The notes beneath the pieces were generated by a model. The model saw only the letters and a list, made by a program, of their open reading frames with translations. It ran no database searches and had not been told where the DNA came from. The position numbers were made by a program, and so were the translations under genes. From positions 3,423,501-3,487,500 of the forward strand of contig NZ_AZUN01000001.1 of the NCBI RefSeq assembly GCF_000527095.1: a DNA stretch of 64,000 bases, written 5' to 3'. The DNA is from Methylomicrobium lacus LW14 (lineage in GTDB: Bacteria; Pseudomonadota; Gammaproteobacteria; Methylococcales; Methylomonadaceae). Below, in pieces: positions 34,491-43,229 of the stretch (positions within the stretch are counted from its first letter, which is position 1; each line of letters begins with the position of its first letter).

Positions 34491-34542
34491 GATTGTTTCC
34501 TTTTGTTGATAGCCACGTCTGCCCGTCTGATTGCAGCGCGGT

Positions 34543-34639
34543 AGCCAAGTAGCCAAGTAGCCAAGTAGGGTGGGCAGCGCTAAGCTGCCCACCGACTTTG
34601 CTGCAAATGGTGGGCAAACGATGAAGCTGTTTGCCCACC
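34543..34639. repeat. Tandem octamers and two REP hairpins upstream of the VapB-like gene
   Basis: Three exact tandem copies of AGCCAAGT (34543-34566) run into two hairpins: GGTGGGCAGC / GCTGCCCACC (34569-34593) and GGTGGGCAAAC / GTTTGCCCACC (34609-34639). They share outer ends GTAGGGTGGGCA and TGCCCACCCTAC, so they form an inverted REP pair different from the GGCGGATT family. Confidence 0.7.
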
Positions 34640-34991
34640 CTACCGGGCTTATTTTACCATGTGTTGGCCGTAGAGCGGTTTCGCATCACGACGGTATAGA
34701 CGCAGAGGGTAGGGAACCAACAGTAGGCGCTTTAGGCGGCGCTGGAGCATTTGCCGAGCAAACCGCCTTTGGCGAAGTTGCAAAGAAGGGAAAAGATGGA
34801 AAACATTCGTTCGTCTTGATCTGTGAAAAATTCGGATTTATTGGCTTCGATGACGGTCGATTGCGGGCGCGAAGCCGTCCTACAATTGATGGGTTTCGCT
34901 GTTGCTCTTACGGCTACGGTCCTTTTATTACCCAAAGCGGGGAAGGTTTTTAATTTTCAACAGCTTATTAACGTAACGATTGACAATATTT
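34640..34991. other. Gene-free stretch with worn repeat pieces
   Basis: No gene is called here. The part 34675-34785 contains GAGCGGTTTCGC and further on GAGCAAACCGCCTTTGGCGAAG, the two hairpin arms of the repeat seen at 4411 and 5344, here split by about 70 bp. After ~34900 the DNA becomes AT-rich and leads into the next pair of genes. Confidence 0.45.
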
Positions 34992-35414
34992 TCACCACTT
35001 GCCGTTTTTTACGACATGTTTAATTTCAAATTTTTCCTGAATTTTCTTCATTTCATCACTGGCTTCGAATTTCCTACAAATCTCACACGTTTCCGTCTCA
35101 GACAGCGGATAAATTTGAACTTCCACATGATCTTTATTTTTCAAATTTCCATTATCAACAAACATCCAGGCAATTTTTTGCGCCTCATCAAGAAAGTTAA
35201 TTGAAACGCTTGGTTCATCAGGCGTCGGAATTCTATAGTTTCTCGATTGAATAAGGTGTTCTCGTAACGCAAATTTTTCGACTAAAGAAACGACTTCATA
35301 TCTTGTTTCTTTGGTCGTATAAACCTCAAAGCTGAAAGCAAATTGCCTATTATCGGCCTTACAACCTACCTCAGCCAACAAAATAAAGCACAAATATATC
35401 AAACGAAGATTCAT
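34992..35414 (-). CDS. Unknown exported protein, second gene of a low-GC pair
   Basis: A 140-residue protein with an N-terminal hydrophobic signal (LRLIYLCFILLAEVGC). The GC at residues ~17-18 could be a weak lipobox, although the residue three before the Cys is Glu. The mature part is charged (RYEVVSLVEKFALREHLIQSRNYRIP; then HVEVQIYPLSETETCEICRKFEAS) and ends in Lys-rich sequence. I do not recognise a family. It lies 20 bp downstream of the following unknown gene on the same strand, and both have about 38-40% G+C, far below the neighbours. That suggests recent transfer. A toxin/immunity-like pair is a guess only. Confidence 0.5.
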   Translation of the reverse strand: MNLRLIYLCFILLAEVGCKADNRQFAFSFEVYTTKETRYEVVSLVEKFALREHLIQSRNYRIPTPDEPSVSINFLDEAQKIAWMFVDNGNLKNKDHVEVQIYPLSETETCEICRKFEASDEMKKIQEKFEIKHVVKNGKW

Positions 35415-35434
35415 AAATTTTGGCTACCCATACG

Positions 35435-35845
35435 TTATTGTGTCCATTCATTATATTTAACATTGATGTAAGTCTCCACTGGCAACACAACACCAAATAG
35501 AACTGCACCTATTACATTGTTTAAACGAGGGGCAAAGCCATTGCCCGTTCCCCGCACATCTACGCTTACATCGCTATTCACCGCTGTCGACGTGGTGCCG
35601 ACGACTCGCCCATCAAAAATATGACCGAGTTGGGTTGCATTTACCCAAGTCGTGCCATCAAAAGTATGAATAATTGGGTTGTTGCCAGACAGGTTAATAG
35701 GCCCTTGAGCCGGATCTGTATTAAAAGGCACAGAAGAATAATTTGAAATATTAGCAATCATTGACGCAGAACAATTATTGCAATAAGTGTATTTATAATC
35801 ATAAGCATGAGGACCAGGCGGGTCTATCTCGTTCCCTCTGTACAC
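35435..35845 (-). CDS. Unknown protein, possible tail fragment of a larger protein
   Basis: A 136-residue frame that begins with a GTG at 35845 and has an in-frame stop only 15 bp earlier, without a good ribosome-binding site. Its start (YRGNEIDPPGPHAYDYKYTYCNNCSA) and beta-rich middle (PIIHTFDGTTWVNATQLGHIFDG) look like the C-terminal variable part of a secreted polymorphic protein rather than an independent gene, but I cannot match a family. A hydrophobic stretch (NNVIGAVLFGVVLPVETY) is near the end. It has the same low G+C as its partner 20 bp downstream. The start is uncertain and it may be a remnant. Confidence 0.4.
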   Translation of the reverse strand: MYRGNEIDPPGPHAYDYKYTYCNNCSASMIANISNYSSVPFNTDPAQGPINLSGNNPIIHTFDGTTWVNATQLGHIFDGRVVGTTSTAVNSDVSVDVRGTGNGFAPRLNNVIGAVLFGVVLPVETYINVKYNEWTQ

Positions 35846-35897
35846 GACAAAAAACCTAAACTATTGATTTACAAGAAGGGAAAATAAGGAGCTTGAA

Positions 35898-35966
35898 AGT
35901 CCATCGCTAATCGGTTTCACTCTCTTGCGACCAAACAGGAGGTGAAATGGAATTGAGCGATGGACT
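35898..35966. repeat. 69-nt imperfect hairpin
   Basis: AGTCCATCGCT (35898-35908) and AGCGATGGACT (35956-35966) are exact reverse complements, and inside them TTTCAC (35915-35920) pairs with GTGAAA (35943-35948). It lies between the low-GC pair and the REP pair at the end of the alpha-2-macroglobulin gene. It could be a transcript end for the long gene or a mobile-element end. Confidence 0.5.
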
Positions 35967-36047
35967 GAGAGTGATTCTAAAAGGACATTTAGATTGGGGC
36001 AAGTGCCGGTTGGATTGTTTTGTTGGGATGCTATTGGCCTTAGAGCT

Positions 36048-36130
36048 GTAGGGCGGATTCGCCGAAGGCAATCCGCCATTTCGAAGCATGTACCCGTTCT
36101 CGGCGGATTGCTAACGCGAATCCGCCCTAC
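36048..36130. repeat. REP pair overlapping the alpha-2-macroglobulin stop codon
   Basis: Outer arms GTAGGGCGGATTCGC (36048-36062) and GCGAATCCGCCCTAC (36116-36130) are exact inverted copies. Each end is itself a REP palindrome: GGCGGATT...AATCCGCC at 36052-36077 and at 36102-36126. The second shares the GCT..CGCG loop of the REP next to the RAYT relic at 5.5 kb. The TAG stop of the long gene is bases 36127-36129, inside the element. Confidence 0.75.
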
Positions 36131-39100
36131 GGTCCTTTTTCATCAACCCGCACCGTACCCGCGCCGGAATGCGCTCGCAACGTCGGCACATACATCGCTT
36201 CGGCATAAACCGGCGGCACATTGAAAACACCTCCGGCGGTCGCCTTGGCGCGGTAACGGTACTCGGCCATCTCGGTGCTGACCGTACCGTACAGGAGAAC
36301 CCGGTCCTCGCGCACATCGACATAATCGGCTGTCCAGTTGCCGCCGGTTTTGAGCCTATCCTGCCAGCGCGCGAAATTTTCCTCGCTCTCGCCGTCTTCC
36401 TCAGAATTGGTCTGCTCCTTGGCGGCAGGATTTTGCAGCACCGCTTCAAAACCGCCGGGCAGCAAATCGACGATCGCGACATTGGCGATAGATTCGCGGT
36501 CGATCGCCCGCACCCGGATCAGGACCGTGACTTCCGCCCCCAGCGGAATTTTATCGAGCGGCTTGCCGTCGTCGTCCAGGTAGTTTCGGATGATTTCGAA
36601 GCCGTTGCGCACCTCGGCGGTCGGCGGCTGTAAATCGAAGCCCGATTCGGCAACCGCGTAATACAGCGGAAGACTGCCGTCGCCGGCGAATTCGAGCTCG
36701 GCCGTGTCGGCCGGAAACGCCGCGCGCGGTGCGAAGTTTTGCGGCAGCGGCAAGGATTTGTGTTGGCCTGAGTCGTCGATCGCGGTAATCGACAGTTTCT
36801 GGGCGATTTCGGGCGGCAGCACCTCCAGATAGGCGTCGAAGGCCAGCAGCAGATAAGCCGAGGACAGCGTGTTGAAACGGTCTTCCTGTAACTGCTTGCC
36901 GATCGCTTCGAACAGCGAGGTCGGCATTTTCCGGAGCCGGTCCGGGAAATGCTTCGCCAGCACATAGAGCGTCTGACTTTGATAAATCAACGGATCGTAA
37001 TACTCGGCGAAATCGAACTCCCCGGCGAATTTACCCAGCTTTTCGGCGGGAACCTTGATCAGCTCGTCGGCGACGGACGGCTGCTGCAACAGCTGATAGC
37101 TGGCCGCGAGATAGACCGCGACCAGATCGTTTTGCCATTCCTCCTCCCGATGATTCGCCCGCAACGCTTCCCGAATCCCGGTCAGCGCCGCGGTCGTGAC
37201 GGTGCCCTGGCGGGTCAGCAAATACGCGGCATAGGCGCGAGCGCGCAGGCCGTCCAGATCCTCTGACGGACTGGCCGACAGGGTTTGCAGGTAATTCAAA
37301 CTGTGTTGCAGCATGTCGGCGGGAACCGGAAAGCCGTTCGCGGAGGCTTCGAGCAGCATGTGGGTCGCATAGACCGACGCGAATTCATGCGCCTCGGGCG
37401 ATGCGGTCCACAGGCCGAAGCCGCCCTCGCTGTTCTGGCGGGTGCGCAGCACCGAAAACAGTTTCAACAAATCGCTGCCGGTATCGCCGGGCTCCGGCTT
37501 CTCCGCAAACTCGGGGCGTTTGTGCAGCACGATGCCCGGTATCGCCTTGCTGGTCAACTGCTCGGTGCAGTAGTGGCTGAAATTGTCCAGATAGGCGGAG
37601 AGCCCCGGCATCGCGACCAACGGCAGCACCGACAGCCCGGCGCTGACCTTGCGGTATTCGGGATACATCTGGCGCAGGCCGGTAATTTCCTGTTTTCCCT
37701 TGAACGTGCCGAGCCTGAGGTTGGCCATTTTCGGCACGGCCGGACGCAGACTCAGGTGGCTGCTCAATTTGGCCGACTTGCCGCCGCTTGTCGCGCTAAA
37801 GCGCAATTCGGCATCGCCGAGCAGAGCCGCCATGCCCGCCTTGGCCTGCAAGGTGAAGGTCGCGGCGCCTTCATGGCCTTCGGCGATCGTGAGCGTCTGT
37901 TCGGCGCCGCCCTTGACCTGCAATTGCGGCGGCACGGTCAGCGCGACTTTGACCTCGGCTTTCGCGCCGCTGCCCTCGACATGATTGGCGATGCCGGTGC
38001 TGACCGTGAATGCGTCGCCCGGCGCGATCATCGCCGGCACATTCGGCGTGATGATCAGGTCGCCGCGCACCTGGGTACTGCCGGCCGCGCTGGCGATCCT
38101 CAGGTCGCCGACCGCGACCGCGAAAATCTTCATCGCGCCGTTGAACGTCTCGGGCACTTCGTAGCTGAATGTTTTCTCGCCGTCGATGTCGACGATGCCG
38201 GACCAATACACGGCCGGCTTGTCGCGTTTGCGCTTAAACGGGTTCAGATAGGACGCGGCTTCCTCTTCCTCGCCGTCGCCGCCGGGCGCGGAGGCTTGCA
38301 GCAGTTTTTTAAATTCGGGCAGGATCAGATCGAGAATCTGCGCGGTCTTGACTTCGAGCTGGCGCTTGCGGAAGAAATGGCCGAGCGGATCGGGATTCTT
38401 GTAGCGCGCGACCTGCAGGATGCCTTCATCGACCGCGAACACGACCACCCGCGCCGGGCCTTCGCTGGTCAGCTTTATCGGTAAGGTCTCGCCGGGCTTG
38501 ATCCGCTCCGGGGCTTGAATCGTCAACGGCTGCGTATGCGGGACCAGGCTGACCTTGAACGGCGCGACGCCATAAGACAGAGGGCTCATGAAAATCTCGT
38601 CGGAGCCCGGATCGCGAATGAATTGCACCGACACATAGCCGTTGCCGACCAAATCCGGCGGCACTTCGATCGTTTGCACGCTCGATTGCGTGTCGGCATG
38701 GAACCAGGCGCTCGCATAGACCTTGTCGCGCTCGATCGTGATCAGCCCCGAGCCGGTATAGGGCGCGCGGATATTCAGTTTGATCGTCTCGCCGGGCTCG
38801 TAAGTCGATTTGTCTAGGGTCAGTTGCAGTTCCGCATTGCGGTCCAAAGTTCGGGACACGTTGCCGAGCCCTGCGACGCTGTAGGCGATTTTGGACAGTA
38901 CCGCGCCCTCCGCGTTGCGCACCTGATAGACATAGTCGCCCGGCGTGGTGCTGTCGAGCGCCAGTATATAGCCTTCCTTCGGCAGGGCCAGCGGGGATTT
39001 GTTCAGGCTGATTTCCTTGATCCGCGACTCGTAGCGGTAGGTGCCGTCCTGCTGGCGGATCAACACCGATAATGCCTTGCGCTCGATCAGTTCGAGCGTC

Positions 39101-42027
39101 AGCGTGTCGACTGCGGTTTTCTGTAAATTCGGATCGATCGCGATCAGTTCGACGTTGCGCTTCGCATCGCGGGCGACGAAATCGAGCCCGCCGTCGGCCT
39201 TGTAGCCGATCAGATAGGGCAGGTCGGAGACCAGGATATCCGCCTCGGCCGCGACGCTGCGCCCGCCTTTCGCTTCGAACGCGCGCGCGAGCAAATGCAG
39301 CTTGTAGGTCGCCTTCGCGTAGTTTTCGAGGCCGAGGTTGAAGACCGCATTGCCGTCCGCGTCGGTCTGGGCCGGATTCAGGCCCTGATCGTAACCTTGC
39401 TCTGCAAAATGCGGGTCGTGGAAACGGTAATCCTTGAAGCGGGGGAATTCCGGCAGGCGCGGGCTCAAGGTCAGGCTGGCCTCGACGGTGCGGTCTTCGG
39501 CCGGCGCGCCGTACAGATTCTGCACGTTCACGGTCGCCTGCAAATCCTTCGGATGCAGCCAGCCCTCGGTGACCGGCTTCGAAAAGCGGATCGCCGCCTT
39601 CATCCTATCGGGTTGGAACTCCTCGACCTTGACCGAAACCGAGCCGAGATGCTTGTCCGACTTGTTGTTCTTGACCGTGTAGAGATTGACCGTATAGATG
39701 CCGGTCGGCGAGCTTTCGAGCGTCTCGTGCGCGAGTTCGTTGAAGCCGCCCTGGCCGAGGTTCAATTTGGCTTTTTTGACCGCAAGGCCGCGCGGGTCGA
39801 GGATTTCGGCTTCCAGCGGCAGGCCGGCGAGAGGCGTATCCCATTTCTCTGCTTTCACCATCATGCCGATGTGAAATTCGTCGCCGGGCCGGTAGATGCC
39901 GCGGTCCGAGAACAGGTAGGCGCTGAGCTCGCCCGCGTCAAGCGCATTGGCCGCGCCGCCGATATCGAAGCGCGAAAAATTCAGGTCGCGGTCGTCCCGG
40001 CCGAGCGGCAGGAAGCTGCTGTCGCCTTGATAGGAGGCCAGGTACAGCACCGGTTCGCGTTCGCGCTCCAGTCCCGCGAGTTTCGAGAAACGATATTTCC
40101 CGTCCGCATCGGTCTGGCCTTTCATCAGGGTCAGGCCGTTCTTGCCGATCACCGAGACTTCGACGCCTTGCTGCGGCGCGCCGGTCTGAATCGATTGTAC
40201 GAAGACGACCTGCGAGCCGTCGAGTTCGGTCTTCACGATCATGCCGAGGTCGGTCACCAAGACCAGGCGCTTCTCTTCCGGCTGACCGGAATCGTCTTCA
40301 TCATCTTCGGCATCATCGTCCGATGCTTCGTCTTCCTTGGCTTTGGCCGGATCGTAACCTTTCGCGGTCAGCAGGAAGATGCCGCGTTTCGGCTGGCCTT
40401 CCGCATTGACCAGATAATTTTTCAAGTCGACCGCCTGATAATGCGGCTTGCCCTGGGCACTCTCGTCCAAAGGCAATTTCAGTTCGAATCGCTCGGTCAG
40501 GTTGTCCTGGCCGACATCGCCGTTGAATTCGGGGTGCGAGAAATCGCCGGAGGTCTGCGTGATCAGGTGCTGCAACTGGTCCGGCAACAGCCGGCCCAGT
40601 TCGACTTTCAGGCCCGGCACGTCGCGCGTCATCACGGCGATCTTCTTTTCGCCGCTCAAGGTCAACAGCGAGCCTTCGCCCATGATGTGCAGTTCCTTCG
40701 GAAACTCGGGTACTTGCAGCGCTTGGTGGACCGGCTTCGGCAGTTGATAGCCGCCGAAAGAGCGCAGGTCCTTCGAAACCCTGACATACAGATAACGGCC
40801 GACATCGGCATCGAAGCGGAACGCATGCGTCGTGCCGTATTCGTTTTCGGCCGGGATCGCATGCAGATCGACGCGCGGGGCTGTTTTCAGAATGTCGGCG
40901 GTGACCTGGTCGGCGGACCAATAAGCCGGGTGATCGCGTTCCTCTTCCGGCGTCTTCGGATCAAATTCGGGCAGGAGCCAGGCCTCGACCGCCTTGGCGA
41001 CCTCCCGCTCATGAATCGGCACCGAAGTATTCACGACCAGGATCTGCTCCTGCTGGCCGGACTGGAGGTTCGGCGCGACGGTCAACTGCATGGCTTCGAT
41101 CATCTGCTCGTCAAAAAGCCCCGGCACGCGCGTTTCGCTTTGCAACTCGGACGGAGTTTCCGCCTCCGAGCCCTTGGCCTTGACGCCCGGCTGCAACAGG
41201 AAACGAACCTGCTGCGGGTGCTGCGGAATCGCGAGCGGCCGGCTGTGGATGAAGGCGGTCAGGCCCAATTTGTCGTAGCTGACGGTAAAGGGGAGTTTCT
41301 CGGGTTTGATATTCGGATCTTTCGTGCCGACCAGCGTCAATTCAACTGCCTTTTCCAGCGAGGCGGTATCGACCGGGTGACTGAAGCGCACCTGAAATAT
41401 CGCTTTCTTCAGCGCCGGGTCCAGAGGGTCCTGATAAAATTCGGATTTGTCGAGCGTAGCGGTGAAGGCCGGCGCATCAAACGCAAACTCGTCGCGCGCC
41501 AACAGGATGTGTTCCGCGACCAGGTTTTTTTCGAAGGTGACTTCAAACGATTGTCCGACCGGCCATTCCTTCTCCGGCTGTAACTCCAGCCGCCTGTCCT
41601 CCAGCCAGCGCCAGCGGCCCTTGACCTCCGGCCTGATCGTGACGCCGCCCGCAATGTCCTTGCCGGCCAGGTTCAGCGGCGCCACCGATCCCGTGAACGT
41701 GATCACCAGCGGATTCGGTTTGGCGTTCTTTTCCTCGATCTTCATCCGCTCCGGCGCCTCGACCGAGAAATCGATTGTGACCGGCTGCGGCCGCGTCTCC
41801 CACCAATGATAGCCGTACCAACTCGCGCCTCCGGCCGCCGCGGCCAGCAGCAAAGCCAAAGCGCTTTGCCAGAGATGGCCTTTGAGATAATGAAGACGAG
41901 CCGTGAACCAGCGGCTTGAACGTTCGACCCAGGCAGGCCTGTCCCAATGCCAGACGCCGAACAGAGCGCGCCAGCCCAGCAAAAAATAGTTCCATAGTAG
42001 GGACAACACCGCAAACAGTCTGGACAT
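36127..42027 (-). CDS. Alpha-2-macroglobulin family protein (YfhM-like)
   Basis: A 1966-residue periplasmic protease trap. The N terminus has two hydrophobic stretches (residues ~5-30 and ~55-75) and no lipobox, so it is anchored in the inner membrane. A long series of macroglobulin Ig-like domains follows, with the MG-type FSDRGIYRPGDEFHIGM motif. Next come ITIERDKVYASAWF, then SLVPHTQPLTIQAPERIKPGE and the GDLRIASAA region. The thioester motif HYCTEQLTSKA is intact, with Cys at about residue 1487, and the TED helices and C-terminal domain follow. E. coli YfhM is about 1650 residues, so this one is longer. I prefer ATG 42025-42027, with GGAGAA upstream, over an earlier TTG. These proteins usually sit next to pbpC; here pbpC is 18 kb away on the same strand. 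Acidic stretch DEASDDDAEDDEDDSG is unusual. Confidence 0.92.
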   Translation of the reverse strand: MSRLFAVLSLLWNYFLLGWRALFGVWHWDRPAWVERSSRWFTARLHYLKGHLWQSALALLLAAAAGGASWYGYHWWETRPQPVTIDFSVEAPERMKIEEKNAKPNPLVITFTGSVAPLNLAGKDIAGGVTIRPEVKGRWRWLEDRRLELQPEKEWPVGQSFEVTFEKNLVAEHILLARDEFAFDAPAFTATLDKSEFYQDPLDPALKKAIFQVRFSHPVDTASLEKAVELTLVGTKDPNIKPEKLPFTVSYDKLGLTAFIHSRPLAIPQHPQQVRFLLQPGVKAKGSEAETPSELQSETRVPGLFDEQMIEAMQLTVAPNLQSGQQEQILVVNTSVPIHEREVAKAVEAWLLPEFDPKTPEEERDHPAYWSADQVTADILKTAPRVDLHAIPAENEYGTTHAFRFDADVGRYLYVRVSKDLRSFGGYQLPKPVHQALQVPEFPKELHIMGEGSLLTLSGEKKIAVMTRDVPGLKVELGRLLPDQLQHLITQTSGDFSHPEFNGDVGQDNLTERFELKLPLDESAQGKPHYQAVDLKNYLVNAEGQPKRGIFLLTAKGYDPAKAKEDEASDDDAEDDEDDSGQPEEKRLVLVTDLGMIVKTELDGSQVVFVQSIQTGAPQQGVEVSVIGKNGLTLMKGQTDADGKYRFSKLAGLEREREPVLYLASYQGDSSFLPLGRDDRDLNFSRFDIGGAANALDAGELSAYLFSDRGIYRPGDEFHIGMMVKAEKWDTPLAGLPLEAEILDPRGLAVKKAKLNLGQGGFNELAHETLESSPTGIYTVNLYTVKNNKSDKHLGSVSVKVEEFQPDRMKAAIRFSKPVTEGWLHPKDLQATVNVQNLYGAPAEDRTVEASLTLSPRLPEFPRFKDYRFHDPHFAEQGYDQGLNPAQTDADGNAVFNLGLENYAKATYKLHLLARAFEAKGGRSVAAEADILVSDLPYLIGYKADGGLDFVARDAKRNVELIAIDPNLQKTAVDTLTLELIERKALSVLIRQQDGTYRYESRIKEISLNKSPLALPKEGYILALDSTTPGDYVYQVRNAEGAVLSKIAYSVAGLGNVSRTLDRNAELQLTLDKSTYEPGETIKLNIRAPYTGSGLITIERDKVYASAWFHADTQSSVQTIEVPPDLVGNGYVSVQFIRDPGSDEIFMSPLSYGVAPFKVSLVPHTQPLTIQAPERIKPGETLPIKLTSEGPARVVVFAVDEGILQVARYKNPDPLGHFFRKRQLEVKTAQILDLILPEFKKLLQASAPGGDGEEEEAASYLNPFKRKRDKPAVYWSGIVDIDGEKTFSYEVPETFNGAMKIFAVAVGDLRIASAAGSTQVRGDLIITPNVPAMIAPGDAFTVSTGIANHVEGSGAKAEVKVALTVPPQLQVKGGAEQTLTIAEGHEGAATFTLQAKAGMAALLGDAELRFSATSGGKSAKLSSHLSLRPAVPKMANLRLGTFKGKQEITGLRQMYPEYRKVSAGLSVLPLVAMPGLSAYLDNFSHYCTEQLTSKAIPGIVLHKRPEFAEKPEPGDTGSDLLKLFSVLRTRQNSEGGFGLWTASPEAHEFASVYATHMLLEASANGFPVPADMLQHSLNYLQTLSASPSEDLDGLRARAYAAYLLTRQGTVTTAALTGIREALRANHREEEWQNDLVAVYLAASYQLLQQPSVADELIKVPAEKLGKFAGEFDFAEYYDPLIYQSQTLYVLAKHFPDRLRKMPTSLFEAIGKQLQEDRFNTLSSAYLLLAFDAYLEVLPPEIAQKLSITAIDDSGQHKSLPLPQNFAPRAAFPADTAELEFAGDGSLPLYYAVAESGFDLQPPTAEVRNGFEIIRNYLDDDGKPLDKIPLGAEVTVLIRVRAIDRESIANVAIVDLLPGGFEAVLQNPAAKEQTNSEEDGESEENFARWQDRLKTGGNWTADYVDVREDRVLLYGTVSTEMAEYRYRAKATAGGVFNVPPVYAEAMYVPTLRAHSGAGTVRVDEKGP

Positions 42028-42317
42028 CGATCCATTCTCCAAGCAAGAGACAACGACAAAAAAGCAACTGAGATTTTACTCCATTCAATTCATTCAGAGA
42101 CAATTTTTCATAGAGGTTTTTAATCACTATCAAGAACCTGTATTATGGCCAGAGATAGGCTGTATGAGGGAGGGATGCTATGCAGGTAGCAAGAAAATTG
42201 TTCGATAATTTCTCTCTGTTTTCCCGGTAAATTCTGCTTATTCGCTGCCATTTTCAACGAAAGACACAAAGCTTATTGAAAACGCTAGATATAATTTATA
42301 AAAGGAAGTTAGCGAAA

Positions 42318-43229
42318 ATGCCCCGACTTAGCTATCCTGTTATTCCAATCGATGACAACGCCCCGGAATTCCCGGAGCAACTCGGTACGAAAACCAAATA
42401 TTGGCTTCATATCGACAACAAGCGCTATCTGTTCAAAATTGGCCGTCCTAATACCGGCGAAAATTGGGCGGAAAAAGTCGCTTGCGAATTGTGTGCATTG
42501 CTTGGCTTACCCCATGCACATTATGAGTTAGCCGAGTGGATGGGACAAAAAGGGGTCATTTCCGAAACCCTTGTGCCCCCCGACGGACGCCTGGTGCCTG
42601 GAAACGAACTGTTATCGGAAATTTATACTTCCTATCCCGCATCACAGCGCTATCAAGTCAAGGACCATACCTTAGGGCGGATTTCCAGGTTGTTAAACAG
42701 CCCAGAAGTTATGCCGCCTTTAAATTGGATCCCTCCGGGGAAATCTATACAAAGTGCGTTGGATGTTTTTATCGGTTATTTGTTGCTGGATGCATGGATT
42801 GCCAACCAAGATCGGCATCATGAAAATTGGGGGATTATCAATCTTGATCGGATTTATTTAGCACCCACATTCGACCATGCCGCATCCATGGGGCAAAATG
42901 AAACTGATGCGAGCCGCAAAGAACGCTTAACCACTCGCGATCGAGGTAGGCATATTAGCCAGTATGTGCAAAGAGCTCGTTCAGCGATTTATTTAACAAA
43001 AAGTGATCAAAAGCCTATGACTACGGTCGAAGCTTTTGTTCAAGCCTCGAAAAGGGGGGCTGAATCAGCTAGACTGTGGCGGGAAATGCTAAGCAGCGTA
43101 TCAAAAGAGCAATGCTTACGCATGTTTGAAGGCATACCTGGCTCGGAAATCAGTGAAACGGCGATTGAATTCGCCTTAACTCTTTTAGAACTAAACAAAC
43201 AACGGTTATTACAAGAATCAGTGCCATGA
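42318..43229 (+). CDS. HipA-like kinase without N-subdomain 1
   Basis: A 303-residue protein of the HipA/CtkA kinase group. The nucleotide-binding lysine is K40 (YLFKIGRP), and the helix ENWAEKVACELCALLGL resembles the VENE helix of HipA. The catalytic loop is NQDRHHENWGI (D165), and the metal-binding aspartate is D186 in LAPTFDHAASMG. The kinase core starts near residue 28, so the N-subdomain 1 that HipA carries (~100 residues) is absent here. GGAAG precedes the ATG at 42318, with a possible TATAAT at 42290. No HipB-type gene precedes it. It overlaps the HIRAN gene by 4 bp (ATGA). HipA-type kinases phosphorylate aminoacyl-tRNA synthetases or other targets; the target here is unknown. Confidence 0.82.
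   Translation: MPRLSYPVIPIDDNAPEFPEQLGTKTKYWLHIDNKRYLFKIGRPNTGENWAEKVACELCALLGLPHAHYELAEWMGQKGVISETLVPPDGRLVPGNELLSEIYTSYPASQRYQVKDHTLGRISRLLNSPEVMPPLNWIPPGKSIQSALDVFIGYLLLDAWIANQDRHHENWGIINLDRIYLAPTFDHAASMGQNETDASRKERLTTRDRGRHISQYVQRARSAIYLTKSDQKPMTTVEAFVQASKRGAESARLWREMLSSVSKEQCLRMFEGIPGSEISETAIEFALTLLELNKQRLLQESVP

Noticed and set aside
34543..34566. CRISPR-like repeats
   Set aside because: Three contiguous 8-bp units without spacers are a simple tandem repeat.
39295..41583. 762-codon open frame on the plus strand
   Set aside because: It lies wholly opposite the alpha-2-macroglobulin gene and shows no family likeness; it is a shadow of GC-rich codon use.
42043..42317. HipB-type antitoxin upstream of the HipA-like kinase
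   Set aside because: No helix-turn-helix frame is found on either strand in this stretch.
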